Positions 33,372 through 42,811 of a stretch of 64,000 bases of DNA are shown one piece after another; the first letter of the stretch is position 1, and every line of letters begins with the position of its first letter. A program made the position numbers and the translations under genes. The stretch spans positions 35,712 to 99,711 of the forward strand of contig NZ_JONJ01000014.1 in assembly GCF_000711825.1 (NCBI RefSeq). The letters are read 5' to 3'. Under the pieces are notes generated by a model. That model saw only the letters and a program-made list of their open reading frames with translations. It searched no databases and was not told the origin of the DNA. This stretch comes from [Clostridium] aminophilum DSM 10710. GTDB taxonomy: Bacteria > Bacillota > Clostridia > Lachnospirales > Lachnospiraceae.

Positions 33372-34706
33372 ATGATGCCAAAAATTATGTTTCTGGGTAT
33401 GGGAGTAGTGCCGCAGTCGTTGATGGATATACTCCTGAAGGAAAAAATGTTTGATCCGGATGATATGATCGTGATCGATAAAAACGAGAAAATGCTTGAT
33501 TTTTTCAGATCCCGGGGCGGAAAGGAAGAGAACATTCACCGAATGATCATCAACCACGATAATTATCAGGAAATCTTTCAGCACTTAAATCGCGGGGACT
33601 TTTTATTGGATCTTGCGAATGAACTGGATGATTTCGTTCTGACCGAGGAATGTACCAAACGGGGTATTCATTTCATTACTACTTCGGACGGCTGGTTTCC
33701 GGTCAATAATCAGGCGAATCTGGACTATGAAGAACATCTTCAGGAGACGCTGAAACTGGCCCGGAAGAATCCGAAGACCCCTACAACCGTGCTGAATTTC
33801 GGAGTAAACTCCGGTGTGATCAACGTTTTGACCAAAAAAGCCCTTTGCGATATCGTGGAGGAGGATGATACTCCTTTTGTCGTGGAAAACCGGGAACATT
33901 TGAAAAATCTTATCAAAGAAGACCAATTTGCCCAGCTGGCCCGGGAACTCCGGGTGACGTATTTGATCGAGTCCGATTATGACACAACAGAGACCAATAT
34001 TACCGAGCCCGCGCCAAACACGGTTTATTCCACCTGGAATGCAGTGGATTTCTATAATGAAATGGATGACAGGGCATCCATGATCGTGGGAACGGAAGTG
34101 AAATTATCCGAGGCGCTGAGAAGAATGGGGGCGGATGTGGATCAGATTTACGGTTTTGATCCGGACAGCAGATTGCTGCAGCTCAATTTTTCGGGCAAGT
34201 TTTCCAAAGTAAAAGCGGTCATCAATGATCAGATTATTGAGGGATGCGCCGATGATCACGAAGAACTCCACTCCATGCGTGAATACTTCTCTGTATGGGA
34301 TGAAGATGGAGAACTGGAGTATGCCCCGTCTGCAATGTTTGTCTATCTTCCCTGCGAGATTGCGGTTAAAACCGTTCGGACAGAGAACGTCGATCACTAC
34401 CATGTGATCGCTCTGGATGAGATCGTTTCCGGCGGTGAGGCTATTGGAATGCTGGTTGAGGGGAAAAACTTCAAAAGCAGATATGTTGGAACCGAAGCAA
34501 ATCTTGAGGATGGATGTATCGGAACCCCGGTCGCATACCTTGTGGCGGTTTCCATCTTTGCCGCGCTGAAGTACATCTTCAAACATCCGAATGAGGGAAT
34601 CCTTTATCCGGAGCAGCTGGACACCGATGAAGTGATCTCCTATATTGCACCGTATCTTCCGGTGATTTCCGGGGAATGCCGGCTTCTTGAACCGGACAAA
34701 AAGTAA
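33372..34706 (+). CDS. Homospermidine synthase-like / saccharopine dehydrogenase-fold protein
   Basis: 444 residues. An N-terminal Rossmann domain (KIMFLGMGVVPQSLMDILL) is followed by the homospermidine synthase pattern: TTVLNFGVNSGVINVLTKKAL, TVYSTWNAVDFYNEM, HVIALDEIVSGGEAIGMLVEG, then GTPVAYLVAVSIFAALKYIF and a C-terminal LDTDEVISYIAPYLPVISG. Homospermidine synthase condenses two putrescines, or putrescine with spermidine, with NAD as cofactor. Several residues usually seen in verified enzymes, such as an HGANPG loop, differ here (NFGVNSG), so a related substrate is possible. It starts at the ATG after AGGAGGA. It forms an operon with the sensor-MFS fusion, suggesting made-and-exported or sensed polyamines. 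Confidence 0.75.
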   Translation: MMPKIMFLGMGVVPQSLMDILLKEKMFDPDDMIVIDKNEKMLDFFRSRGGKEENIHRMIINHDNYQEIFQHLNRGDFLLDLANELDDFVLTEECTKRGIHFITTSDGWFPVNNQANLDYEEHLQETLKLARKNPKTPTTVLNFGVNSGVINVLTKKALCDIVEEDDTPFVVENREHLKNLIKEDQFAQLARELRVTYLIESDYDTTETNITEPAPNTVYSTWNAVDFYNEMDDRASMIVGTEVKLSEALRRMGADVDQIYGFDPDSRLLQLNFSGKFSKVKAVINDQIIEGCADDHEELHSMREYFSVWDEDGELEYAPSAMFVYLPCEIAVKTVRTENVDHYHVIALDEIVSGGEAIGMLVEGKNFKSRYVGTEANLEDGCIGTPVAYLVAVSIFAALKYIFKHPNEGILYPEQLDTDEVISYIAPYLPVISGECRLLEPDKK

Positions 34707-34732
34707 ACGTAAACGAACTCTGCTGTCAAAGA

Positions 34733-34768
34733 AGGATCAAGGGATGGATCAGGCCCTTGATCCTTTTT
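34733..34768 (+). terminator. Terminator of the sensor-MFS operon
   Basis: An 11-bp stem (34733-34743 with 34754-34764) is followed by a run of T. The next 160 bases hold AT-rich promoter-like boxes for dnaG. Confidence 0.85.
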
Positions 34769-34930
34769 CATGGATCGAAAAGAAATATATCGATAGGGAA
34801 AGGATGAATTGACAAAATTCTGAATATTATCATTCTTATTCACTTTATACTGTTAAAAACAGATAAAATGTGATATGCTGTCAATATCATTGGCTTCAAT
34901 CTATACATGACGGAAGGGGATGACAGCAGC

Positions 34931-37012
34931 ATGTATTATCCGGACGAGGTAATCGAGGAAGTACGGTCCAGAAACGATATTGTGGACGTCATTTCCGGAT
35001 ATATAAAACTGAAAAAATCCGGTGCGAATTACTTCGGACTCTGTCCTTTTCACGGTGAAAAATCGCCTTCCTTCTCCGTCTCGCCCACCAAGCAGATGTA
35101 TCATTGCTTTGGCTGCGGCGTCAGCGGAAATGTCATCACGTTCGTGATGAAATATGAGAATTTCACGTTCCGCGAGGCACTGGAGATGCTTGCGGACCGG
35201 GGCGGCGTCACTCTGCCGAAGATGCAGTACAGCCGTCAGCAGAAAGAACAGCAGGATCTGAAGAATACGATTCTTGAAATCAATAAGACCGCAGCAAACT
35301 ATTTCTATCATCAGCTGAAGGCCCCGCAGGGCAAACGCGGATTGGATTATTTTGCGGGAAGACAGCTCAGCGATGAGACCATCCGGCATTTCGGTCTCGG
35401 ATATTCCAACAAAACCAGCAATGATTTATATCAGTATCTGAAGAGCAAGGGATACAGCGATTCGGTGTTAAAGGAGACGGGCCTTGTCAGCTACAAGGAA
35501 CGCGGCGTTTACGACAAGTTCTGGGACCGTGTGATGTTTCCGATTATGGATGCGAACAACCGTGTGATCGGTTTTGGCGGCCGCGTCATGGGCGACGGGG
35601 AACCGAAATATCTGAATTCGCCGGAGACGAAAGTGTTCGAGAAGAACCGGAATCTGTACGGTCTGAATTATGCGAGAACCACGAGAAAAAAATATATGCT
35701 TCTGTGTGAGGGATATATGGATGTGATCTCCATGCATCAGGCCGGATTCACCAATGCTGTGGCGTCGCTGGGAACCGCGCTCACCGAGAATCATGCCAAG
35801 ATTCTGAAACGATACACCGATACGGTCATTCTGACGTATGACAGCGACGGAGCCGGGACCAAGGCGGCGCTCCGCGCGATCCCGATGCTTCGGGAGGTCG
35901 GAATTACGACCAAAGTTCTGAATATGAAGCCGCATAAGGATCCGGACGAGTTTATCAAGGCGGAAGGCGCGGAAGCCTTCGAGGCGCGGATCGAAGAGGC
36001 GAGAAACAGTTTTTATTTTGAAATCGACGTGCTGAAGCGGGATCTGGACATGTCCGACCCGGATCAGAAGACGGAATTCTATAACAAGACTGCCCGTAAA
36101 CTGCTCGTTTTTGAGGAAGCTCTGGAGAGAGACAATTACACGGAAGCCGTCGCGAGAGAATTCATGATTCCGCAGGACAAGCTGCGGGGACTGGTCAATC
36201 AGCTGGCGATGAAATACGGTACCGGGCCGGAGAGTCAGGAAGGCTATTTCCGGAGCCGGACCGAACCGAAAAAAGATGCCTACGGTTTTCAGACACCGCA
36301 AAGTGTAAAATCCACCGGACGAAATCAGGAAGAGACAAGGGCCGGATCAAACGGACCGAACACGCAGAATTACGAGGAGAACAGCTTTATGCCGGATAAT
36401 TTTATTCCGGACGGCTGGAATCCGGAGGACTACGCGTCGGACCCGGATGATTTCGGCGGATATGTGCCGGATGAGTTTGCGGATGCGGGAGAAAGACCGG
36501 ATTCCGCCCGGTTCCGGGAGGCGGAAAACGGGGGACGGCGGACGCCGGAGCCGGTTCGGAGCGCGCCGAAAAGGAGAAGTGCTTCCGAGGAGGGACTTCG
36601 TCAGTCAGAGAGACTTCTTCTGACCTGGCTGATCGAAAAACCGGCGCTCTTTGAAAAACTGAGCGGCATCATCGGACCGGAAGATTTTGTGGAACCGCTT
36701 TACCGGAGAGCGGCGGAGGATGTATTCCGGGAACACGAAAACACGCCGGACGGCAGTGTCAATCCGGCAAAGATCCTGAATCATTTCATTGATGATGAAG
36801 GAAGCCAGGAAGAGGTGGCAAAGTTATTTAATTGCGATATCGCCGAATCCCTGGAGAATGAAGCACAGAAGAAGGCATTTTCCGAAACCGTGCTTCGAAT
36901 CAAGAAAAACAGCATAGAACATCAGCTGGCATCCTGCACGGATATCGCAAAAATGCAGGAACTGATACACGCACAGCGGGATCTTACAAACCTCAGAGTT
37001 ACGATGGACTGA
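34931..37012 (+). CDS. dnaG: DNA primase
   Basis: 693 residues. The CHC2 zinc finger has Cys38, His41, Cys59 and Cys62 (LCPFHGEKSPSF and YHCFGCGVSGNV). The catalytic core has the TOPRIM domain with LLCEGYMDVISMHQAG near 256 and TYDSDGAGTKAALRA near 301. The C-terminal helicase-binding part begins around SERLLLTWLIEKPALFEKL. Between them is a long, acidic and Pro/Gly-rich linker of about 110 residues (about 435-550), far longer than usual. The start MYYPDEVIEEVRSRNDIVDVI is the typical DnaG N-terminus, with AAGGGGA upstream; an ATG 24 bases earlier lacks a site. It is followed 82 bases on by rpoD, the classical macromolecular-synthesis arrangement. Confidence 0.96.
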   Translation: MYYPDEVIEEVRSRNDIVDVISGYIKLKKSGANYFGLCPFHGEKSPSFSVSPTKQMYHCFGCGVSGNVITFVMKYENFTFREALEMLADRGGVTLPKMQYSRQQKEQQDLKNTILEINKTAANYFYHQLKAPQGKRGLDYFAGRQLSDETIRHFGLGYSNKTSNDLYQYLKSKGYSDSVLKETGLVSYKERGVYDKFWDRVMFPIMDANNRVIGFGGRVMGDGEPKYLNSPETKVFEKNRNLYGLNYARTTRKKYMLLCEGYMDVISMHQAGFTNAVASLGTALTENHAKILKRYTDTVILTYDSDGAGTKAALRAIPMLREVGITTKVLNMKPHKDPDEFIKAEGAEAFEARIEEARNSFYFEIDVLKRDLDMSDPDQKTEFYNKTARKLLVFEEALERDNYTEAVAREFMIPQDKLRGLVNQLAMKYGTGPESQEGYFRSRTEPKKDAYGFQTPQSVKSTGRNQEETRAGSNGPNTQNYEENSFMPDNFIPDGWNPEDYASDPDDFGGYVPDEFADAGERPDSARFREAENGGRRTPEPVRSAPKRRSASEEGLRQSERLLLTWLIEKPALFEKLSGIIGPEDFVEPLYRRAAEDVFREHENTPDGSVNPAKILNHFIDDEGSQEEVAKLFNCDIAESLENEAQKKAFSETVLRIKKNSIEHQLASCTDIAKMQELIHAQRDLTNLRVTMD

Positions 37013-37094
37013 TCAAATGCAGTCTGTCTTGCCGTAATACCTTTTGCAGTTAAACAGGTGAACGAAGTCACAAAAACCACAAGGGGGAGCAAAC

Positions 37095-38300
37095 ATGGCC
37101 AGAACCAGGAGAACAGAGGACAGAGGAGAAATGATCATCGGGGACGCAGAGTTCGAAGCGAAGCTTCAGGAATTGCTGAAGCTTGCGCAGACGAAGAAAA
37201 ACGTTCTGGATGAGCGTGACATTGTGCAGGTGTTCCGGGTCCCGAAACCGGATGAGATGGACCGGATTTATGAATTCCTCGACAGGAACGGTGTCGACGT
37301 GGTCGCGGAGGAGACCGACGAGGAATTTGATCCGGAGCTGGCTCAGGACATAGAGAATGACATCGAAGATGACAATCTGATGGACCATGAGGATGAGATA
37401 TCCGAGGAAGACGTTGCGCTGGACGATGCTTCGATTGAGCGCATCGGTGAGGGAAGCAGTGTCACCGATCCGGTCAGAATGTATCTGAAGGAAATCGGAA
37501 AGGTGCCGCTTCTGTCCAGTGATCGGGAGATTGAGCTGGCAAGACAGATTGAAGAGGGAACCGACGAGGAGAAGAAACTGGCGAAAAATGAGCTCGCTCA
37601 GGCAAATCTCCGTCTGGTGGTAAGTATCGCAAAAAAATATCTCGGCAGGAAGCTTTCTTTCCTGGATCTGATTCAGGAGGGAAATCTCGGTCTGCTGAAA
37701 GCAGTTGAGAAATACGATTATCGAAAGGGATTTAAGTTCAGCACATACGCGACATGGTGGATCCGTCAGGCGATCACGAGAGCGATCGCGGATCAGGGAG
37801 ATACCATCCGCAAGCCGGTTCACATGTACGAGACGATGAGCCGGCAGCAGCGCACGGCGCGGCAGCTTCTCCAGGAACTCGGAAGAGATCCGTCTCCTGA
37901 GGAGATCGCGGAGCGCATGGGCATCAAGGTCGAACAGGTGCGCAGGATCATGACGCTCGCACAGGATCCGGTTTCTCTTGAGACTCCGATCGGAGAAGAG
38001 GGTGACAGCCACATGGGCGATTTCATTCCGAATGACAATGTCCGCGTGCCGCAGGATGAGGCGGAGAAACAGTCGCTTCATGAGGAGATCATGGAGGCAC
38101 TGGATACGCTGACCGACCGCGAGCAGCGGGTCCTCCGCATGCGTTTCGGTCTGGATGACGGAAAACAGCGCACCCTCGAGGAAGTCGGACAGACGTTCGA
38201 TGTCACGAGAGAGCGAATCCGTCAGATCGAGGCAAAGGCACTGCGCAAGCTGAGACATCCCAGCAGAAGCAGAAAATTAAAAGATTTTCTGGATGAGTGA
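37095..38300 (+). CDS. rpoD: RNA polymerase primary sigma factor
   Basis: 401 residues. Region 1.1 is N-terminal with an acidic segment at about 70-120. Region 1.2 is [16 protein letters not shown]. Region 2 (about 168-238) has [40 protein letters not shown] and [18 protein letters not shown]. Region 4 has [19 protein letters not shown] and [20 protein letters not shown]. It directs RNA polymerase to housekeeping promoters. Region 3.0 reads [20 protein letters not shown], where most relatives have RIPVHMVETINKL. The His and Glu that contact the extended -10 element are kept, but the flanks differ. AAGGGGGAG precedes the ATG. Confidence 0.97.
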   Translation: MARTRRTEDRGEMIIGDAEFEAKLQELLKLAQTKKNVLDERDIVQVFRVPKPDEMDRIYEFLDRNGVDVVAEETDEEFDPELAQDIENDIEDDNLMDHEDEISEEDVALDDASIERIGEGSSVTDPVRMYLKEIGKVPLLSSDREIELARQIEEGTDEEKKLAKNELAQANLRLVVSIAKKYLGRKLSFLDLIQEGNLGLLKAVEKYDYRKGFKFSTYATWWIRQAITRAIADQGDTIRKPVHMYETMSRQQRTARQLLQELGRDPSPEEIAERMGIKVEQVRRIMTLAQDPVSLETPIGEEGDSHMGDFIPNDNVRVPQDEAEKQSLHEEIMEALDTLTDREQRVLRMRFGLDDGKQRTLEEVGQTFDVTRERIRQIEAKALRKLRHPSRSRKLKDFLDE

Positions 38301-38417
38301 CGCTGCCGCTGCGAAACCGCTTTGCGGTCCTTCCGCGGGATCGGGGCAGCCGCCGGAACCGGGCAAAACGCGCGGGCTTTGGCGCATATGCACGAAAATA
38401 AAGGAACAGACAAATCT

Positions 38418-39134
38418 ATGACAGGAAATACAATCGAACTTTCCGCCCGGCTTTCTCTGGTGGCGTCCTTTGTGCGTCCCGGGGAGACCGCAGCGGATAT
38501 CGGAACCGACCACGGGTATATTCCGATCCATCTGGTGCAGAGCGGCGTTTCGCCGCGGGCACTGGCGATGGATGTTGTTCCGGGACCACTGGAGCGGGCA
38601 GAACAGCACATCCGCCGGTACGGCCTTTCCGACCGGATCGAAACCCGGCTTTCCAATGGCTTTGAAAAAATGGTGCCGGGAGAGACCGATACCTGCGTGA
38701 TCGCCGGAATGGGCGGACCGCTCGAGGAAAAAATCATCGAGGCCGGCTGGGCCTGCGTCCGCAGACTGAAGCATCTGATTCTTTCACCGCAGTCGGACAT
38801 CATGGAATTCCGACGCTTCTTAAACCGGAAAGGTCTTGTAATTGTGCGGGAAAAGATGGTGAAGGACGCCGGGAAGTATTACACGGTGATGGATACGGAA
38901 CTTCGCGAAGAGGGCAGCGCGCTTCCGGAAGACAGCATTTTCCTCCGGTTCGGGGCATGCCTGATCCGCGAAAAAGATCCTGTGTTCCGCGAATATCTCG
39001 AGAAAGAAAGGCAGGTCAGTCTGCAGATTCTCTCGGAACTGGAACATCAGGATTCCGGGCGGAGCAGAGAGCGCGCGCGGGAACTGCGGGAATATCTTGC
39101 GGCGATCAAGGAGGCAGAACATGAAATGCAGTGA
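38418..39134 (+). CDS. trmK: tRNA (adenine(22)-N1)-methyltransferase TrmK
   Basis: 238 residues. It begins ELSARLSLVASFVRPGETAADIGTDHGYIPIHLV, with the SAM-binding DIGTDHGY loop typical of TrmK, followed by AMDVVPGPLERAEQHI. The second motif, DTCVIAGMGGPLEEKIIEAG, and LILSPQSDIMEFRRFL complete the Rossmann core. A helical C-terminal tail (about 185-238) follows. It methylates N1 of A22 in tRNAs. The ATG at 38418 fits the family start; upstream ATGs give poor extensions. It is in the usual place after rpoD and overlaps the Nif3-family gene by 14 bases. Confidence 0.93.
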   Translation: MTGNTIELSARLSLVASFVRPGETAADIGTDHGYIPIHLVQSGVSPRALAMDVVPGPLERAEQHIRRYGLSDRIETRLSNGFEKMVPGETDTCVIAGMGGPLEEKIIEAGWACVRRLKHLILSPQSDIMEFRRFLNRKGLVIVREKMVKDAGKYYTVMDTELREEGSALPEDSIFLRFGACLIREKDPVFREYLEKERQVSLQILSELEHQDSGRSRERARELREYLAAIKEAEHEMQ

Positions 39135-39921
39135 CGTCATTCTGGTATGCGAAAAACTGGTGCCGCTGTCTTATGCCGAAGAATGGGACAATCCGGGCTT
39201 TCAGACGGGCAGACACGATAAAGAGGTGTCAAAGATCCTGCTGGCGGTTGACCTGACCGACGCCGTTCTCGACGAAGCGGAGGCGCGGGGCGCGGATATG
39301 ATCATAACCCATCATCCGCTGATCTTTAAGGGACTGAAACTGGTCAATGACAGCGACTTTGTGGGGAAACGGATTCTGCGGCTTGCGTCGAAAGACATCG
39401 CGTATTATGCGATGCACACAAACTTTGACTGCATGCCGGGAGGAATGGGCGACAGTGCCGGTAAAATGATGGATCTTCAGAATATGAAGGTTCTGGAGCC
39501 GACCGGAGCCGGCCCGGACGGAAAAGAATACGGAATCGGTGTGGTAGGGAATCTGCCGGCACCGATGACGCTGAGGGAGATCGCGGAATATACCAAAAAG
39601 GTGTTCCGTATTCCGCATGTTTCCGTTTTCGGAGATTTGGGTTCGGAGAAAATGATCCGGCGCGCCGCGATCCTTCCGGGCTCCGGCGGAAGCGATGTGG
39701 ATGCCGCGGTGGCAAGCGGCGCAGAAGTCTACATTTCGGGCGATATCAGTCATCATCAGGGACTGGACGGTCTTGAGAAGGGCATTCCGGTCATTGACGC
39801 GGGACATTACGGTATCGAACACATATTTATGCCGGTGATGAAGGATTATCTGGAGGAGATTCTGACGGATGAAGTGGAGATCATGACGGCGGAGGAACAT
39901 TTTCCGGCAGAGGTGATCTGA
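39121..39921 (+). CDS. Nif3-like dinuclear metal center protein
   Basis: 266 residues of the Nif3/YqfO family without the middle insert seen in longer members. Metal ligands are in AVDLTDAVLDEAEARGADMI and ITHHPLIFKGLKLV (two His), YYAMHTNFDCMPGG (His and Asp), and the C-terminal SGDISHHQGLDG and AGHYGIEH segments (His, Glu). The family forms hexamers with a two-metal centre. Its biochemical role is unsettled; GTP cyclohydrolase-like and nucleic-acid roles have been proposed. AAGGAGG lies in the end of trmK, and the two genes overlap, so translation is coupled. Confidence 0.94.
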   Translation: MKCSDVILVCEKLVPLSYAEEWDNPGFQTGRHDKEVSKILLAVDLTDAVLDEAEARGADMIITHHPLIFKGLKLVNDSDFVGKRILRLASKDIAYYAMHTNFDCMPGGMGDSAGKMMDLQNMKVLEPTGAGPDGKEYGIGVVGNLPAPMTLREIAEYTKKVFRIPHVSVFGDLGSEKMIRRAAILPGSGGSDVDAAVASGAEVYISGDISHHQGLDGLEKGIPVIDAGHYGIEHIFMPVMKDYLEEILTDEVEIMTAEEHFPAEVI

Positions 39922-39934
39922 GGGAGGTATTCAC

Positions 39935-41587
39935 ATGCTTACGATCAAAATCGGAGAAGACACTTACGAAGTGGAACACGGAACTGCGATCCGTGAGTTG
40001 ACGGACCGCTATGAGAATCCGGATGCGCCGAAGATTCTTCTGGCGGAGATCAACGGAAAGCTTCGCGAGCTGCATCGGCCCATCGAGGAGGCCGGAACGC
40101 TGACACCCATCACGGCACGCGATAAGAGCGGATTGTCCGCCTACAGCCGAAGCGCACTGTTTCTTCTGATGAAGGCATTTTTTGATGTATGCGGCAAGGA
40201 TGATGTCAATCGTCTGAAAGTGCTGTTTTCCATCGGGAGCGGCCTTTATCTGGAACCGCGCAATAATCTGAATGTGACGCAGGAACTTCTGGACCGCGTG
40301 GATGCGGAGATGCGGAGACTGTCCGAGAGCCGGATTCCGATTCACAAGAGAAGCATCAATACCGACGACGCGATCGCGCTCTTCCACAAGCATCATATGT
40401 TTGACAAGGAACGGCTGTTCCATTACCGCAGAGCGTCCCGTGTCAATGTGTACAGCATCGAGAATTTTGACGATTACTTTTTCGGATATATGGTCCCGGA
40501 TACCGGATATATCCGCACGTGGAAACTGGCTCTCTACGGAAAAGGATTTGTCCTTCTCCTTCCGACCGTGGAAGATCCGGACCGCATTCCGGAATTTTCT
40601 CCGAGTTCGAAACTGTTCGAAATTCAGAGGGAAGCGGATACATGGGGAGCAAAACTCGGTGTATTTGACGTGGGAACGCTGAATGACGCCATCGCAGAGG
40701 GAAGAACACAGGATCTGATTCTCATGCAGGAGGCGATTCAGGAAAAAAAGATCGGAGAGATCGCCGAAGAAATCTACCGGTCCGGCCGGAAGATCATTCT
40801 GATCGCGGGGCCGTCGTCCTCCGGCAAGACCACATTTTCCCACCGTCTGTCCATCCAGCTGGCTGCGCTCGGGCTCACGCCGCATCCGATCGAGACGGAT
40901 AATTATTTTGTGGATCGCACGAGAACGCCGAGAGACGAGAACGGGAAGCTGGATTTTGAGTCCATCGACGCGCTGGACGTAGATCTTTTGTCCAGAGATA
41001 TCAACGCGCTTCTTCGCGGGGAGCAGGTGGAACTTCCGAAATTCAATTTCCTTACCGGAACGAGGGAGTACAACAAGAATTTCCTGCAAATCGGAGAGGG
41101 AGACGTTCTGGTACTGGAGGGAATCCACTGCCTGAATGAAAAACTGTCCGGTGGTTTTCCGAAGGACAAGAAGTTCAAGATCTATATCAGTGCGCTGACT
41201 CAGCTGAACATTGACGAGCACAACCGGATCCCGACGACCGACGGAAGACTGATCCGCCGCATCATCCGCGACGCGAGAACAAGAGGCCACGGTGCGCAGG
41301 CGACGATCGCGATGTGGGACAGTGTTCGCCGGGGAGAGGAAAAGAACATTTTCCCGTATCAGGATGAGGCGGATGTGATGTTTAACTCGGCGCTGCTGTA
41401 CGAGCTGTCGGTGCTCAAACAGTTTGCGGAGCCGCTCCTCTACAGGGTGCCGCGGGACAGCGAAGAGTATCCGGAGGCGAAACGTCTGCTGAAATTCCTC
41501 AGCTATTTCCTTGGCGTTTCGAGCGAGACCGTTCCGAACAATTCCCTGCTCCGGGAGTTTGTGGGCGGAGGATGCTTCGGCGCATAA
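39935..41587 (+). CDS. Nucleoside kinase with TGS-like N-terminus (uridine kinase family)
   Basis: 550 residues. The N-terminal 60 residues resemble a TGS domain, as in threonyl-tRNA synthetase (LTIKIGEDTYEVEHGTAIRE). Residues about 60-260 resemble the threonyl/alanyl-type editing-associated region (FKKHHMFDKERLFHYRRAS-like text). The C-terminal PRK/uridine kinase domain starts near 285, with Walker A GPSSSGKTTF (291-300), ETDNYFVDRTRTPRDENGKLD, and VLVLEGIHCLNEKL. It should phosphorylate uridine or a related nucleoside with ATP or GTP. This long form is common in Clostridia. GGGAGG precedes the ATG 14 bases after the Nif3-family gene. It is the last protein gene before rnpB. Confidence 0.9.
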   Translation: MLTIKIGEDTYEVEHGTAIRELTDRYENPDAPKILLAEINGKLRELHRPIEEAGTLTPITARDKSGLSAYSRSALFLLMKAFFDVCGKDDVNRLKVLFSIGSGLYLEPRNNLNVTQELLDRVDAEMRRLSESRIPIHKRSINTDDAIALFHKHHMFDKERLFHYRRASRVNVYSIENFDDYFFGYMVPDTGYIRTWKLALYGKGFVLLLPTVEDPDRIPEFSPSSKLFEIQREADTWGAKLGVFDVGTLNDAIAEGRTQDLILMQEAIQEKKIGEIAEEIYRSGRKIILIAGPSSSGKTTFSHRLSIQLAALGLTPHPIETDNYFVDRTRTPRDENGKLDFESIDALDVDLLSRDINALLRGEQVELPKFNFLTGTREYNKNFLQIGEGDVLVLEGIHCLNEKLSGGFPKDKKFKIYISALTQLNIDEHNRIPTTDGRLIRRIIRDARTRGHGAQATIAMWDSVRRGEEKNIFPYQDEADVMFNSALLYELSVLKQFAEPLLYRVPRDSEEYPEAKRLLKFLSYFLGVSSETVPNNSLLREFVGGGCFGA

Positions 41588-41647
41588 AGAGAAGAAGAGA
41601 CAGAGATCTCATTTGACAGAGAGAATAAAAGATGATAAAGTAACGGA

Positions 41648-42002
41648 TGTTCTGAGCAGGACAGATGGTCGCTGCCGTAAGTGCCGAAAGGCCGCGGGAG
41701 AGGAAAGTCCGGGCTTCGCAGGGCAGGATGCCAGATAACGTCTGGTGGAGGTGACTCCCAGGACAGTGCAACAGAAATAAACCGCCATGATTTCATGGTA
41801 AGGGTGGAAAGGCAGTGTAAGAGACTACCGCCCGCGTGGTAACAGGCGGGGCACATGTAAACCCCATCCGGAGAAAGACCGAACAGAGAACATATGGCGG
41901 CCCGTCAGTTCTCGGGCAGGTCGATTGAGCCTGGTGGCGACATCAGGTCTAGATAGATGACCATCCAAAGACATAACCCGGCTTACCGTTCGGCTCAGAA
42001 CT
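41648..42002 (+). ncRNA. rnpB: RNase P RNA, class A
   Basis: Helix P1 pairs GTTCTGAGC (41649-41657) with GCTCAGAAC (41993-42001). Conserved elements are present in order: GAGGAAAGTCCGGGCT, GGCAGGATGCCAGATAACG, CAGTGCAACAGAAA, GGTAAGAG-like text, GTAACAGGCGGGG and GTAAACCCCATCCGGAG, then a 3' ACATAACCCGGCTTAC segment. This is the ancestral (A) type found in Clostridia, not the Bacillus B type. Ends are set from P1 and may be off by a few bases. Confidence 0.93.
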
Positions 42003-42155
42003 CTAATAATATAGTATTTCTGATAAACTCAGAAGATTCGTTCGAGAGATTATTTCAGAAGATCAATTCAGAAAAATAATTCAGAAGAGAAACGATATAC
42101 ACCTGATCCCGGGAAAAAGACTATACGCACCGGATCAGGGGATATACCGCGGGAT

Positions 42156-42204
42156 AAAAAAGAGAAGGCAATCGGCTTTGGCGTCCGATTGCCTTCTCTT
42201 TTTT
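42156..42204. terminator. Bidirectional terminator between rnpB and pyrI
   Basis: A perfect 20-bp stem (42156-42175 with 42185-42204), with A and T tracts at its two ends, can serve rnpB on the plus strand and pyrBI on the minus strand. The 42003-42155 stretch has several ATTCAGAA copies and a CCTGATCC/GGATCAGG hairpin, but no gene. Confidence 0.85.
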
Positions 42205-42273
42205 ATTTCCTAGGAAATTTCTCCGAAATTCCCTAGGAAATAAAAACGCTCCGCGAGGATGCGCACGCCGCTG
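42205..42273. repeat. Dispersed intergenic repeat, copy A
   Basis: An inverted-repeat head around GGAAATTTCTCCGAAATTCC is followed by CGCTCCGCGAGGATGCGCAC and CGCTG. About 58 of 69 positions match 55706-55774. A partial copy is at 48430-48490. Confidence 0.85.
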
Positions 42274-42379
42274 TAAGGAAGCTGTCACCTAACGGTGACC
42301 AGCGGCGGCGCGCAAAGTCCGCGGGGCTCCCCTCAGGACTGAGGGGATGGGGGAGCCGAAGTCCGCTTGCGGACTTTGT

Positions 42380-42811
42380 TCATCCCTTTTTCGCGTACTT
42401 TTCGTCGCAGTATTTGCAGCGGTAGGTTCCCTTTTCCTCATCGGCGAGATAGAAGACCTGCGGGAGTTCCTGCTCGATGGTAGTGATGCAGCGGGGATTG
42501 TGACATTGAATGATGTTGGTGACCATCTTCGGGAGAGAGAGTTTCTTCTTCTCCGCAACGACGCCGTCACGGATGATGTTGACCGTGATGGTGTGGTCGA
42601 TATAGCCGAGTGCGTCCAGATCGACAAGATCCAGTCCGCCTTCGATTTTGATGATGTCCTTGCGGCCCATGGCCTTGCTCTTTGCATTTTTGATGATGGC
42701 AACCTGGCATTCCAGTTTGTCCAGTCCGAGCATGAAATAGATGTCAAGGCTCCTGCCCGGTTTGATGTGATCGAGGACGATGCCTTCGCCCAGTCCGCTT
42801 ATGTTCAGCAT
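42380..42811 (-). CDS. pyrI: Aspartate carbamoyltransferase regulatory chain
   Basis: 143 residues of PyrI. The N-terminal allosteric domain begins [19 protein letters not shown], with [19 protein letters not shown] next and [20 protein letters not shown] after. The C-terminal zinc domain has CHNPRC and CKYCDEKY, four cysteines that bind zinc and contact the catalytic chain. It confers nucleotide regulation on the PyrB trimers. The start overlaps the end of pyrB by 7 bases, so the two are co-translated. 42274-42379 contains hairpin-rich sequence. Confidence 0.96.
   Translation of the reverse strand: MLNISGLGEGIVLDHIKPGRSLDIYFMLGLDKLECQVAIIKNAKSKAMGRKDIIKIEGGLDLVDLDALGYIDHTITVNIIRDGVVAEKKKLSLPKMVTNIIQCHNPRCITTIEQELPQVFYLADEEKGTYRCKYCDEKYAKKG

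Noticed and set aside
39881..41290. A 469-codon open frame on the minus strand opposite the nucleoside kinase
   Set aside because: It is fully antisense to a well-identified conserved gene, has no ribosome binding site, and its product is His/Arg/Ile-rich like other shadow frames of GC-biased genes.
42003..42110. ATTCAGAA repeats after rnpB as a regulatory array
   Set aside because: The copies are irregularly spaced and AT-rich, so chance repetition is as likely. No gene depends on them.
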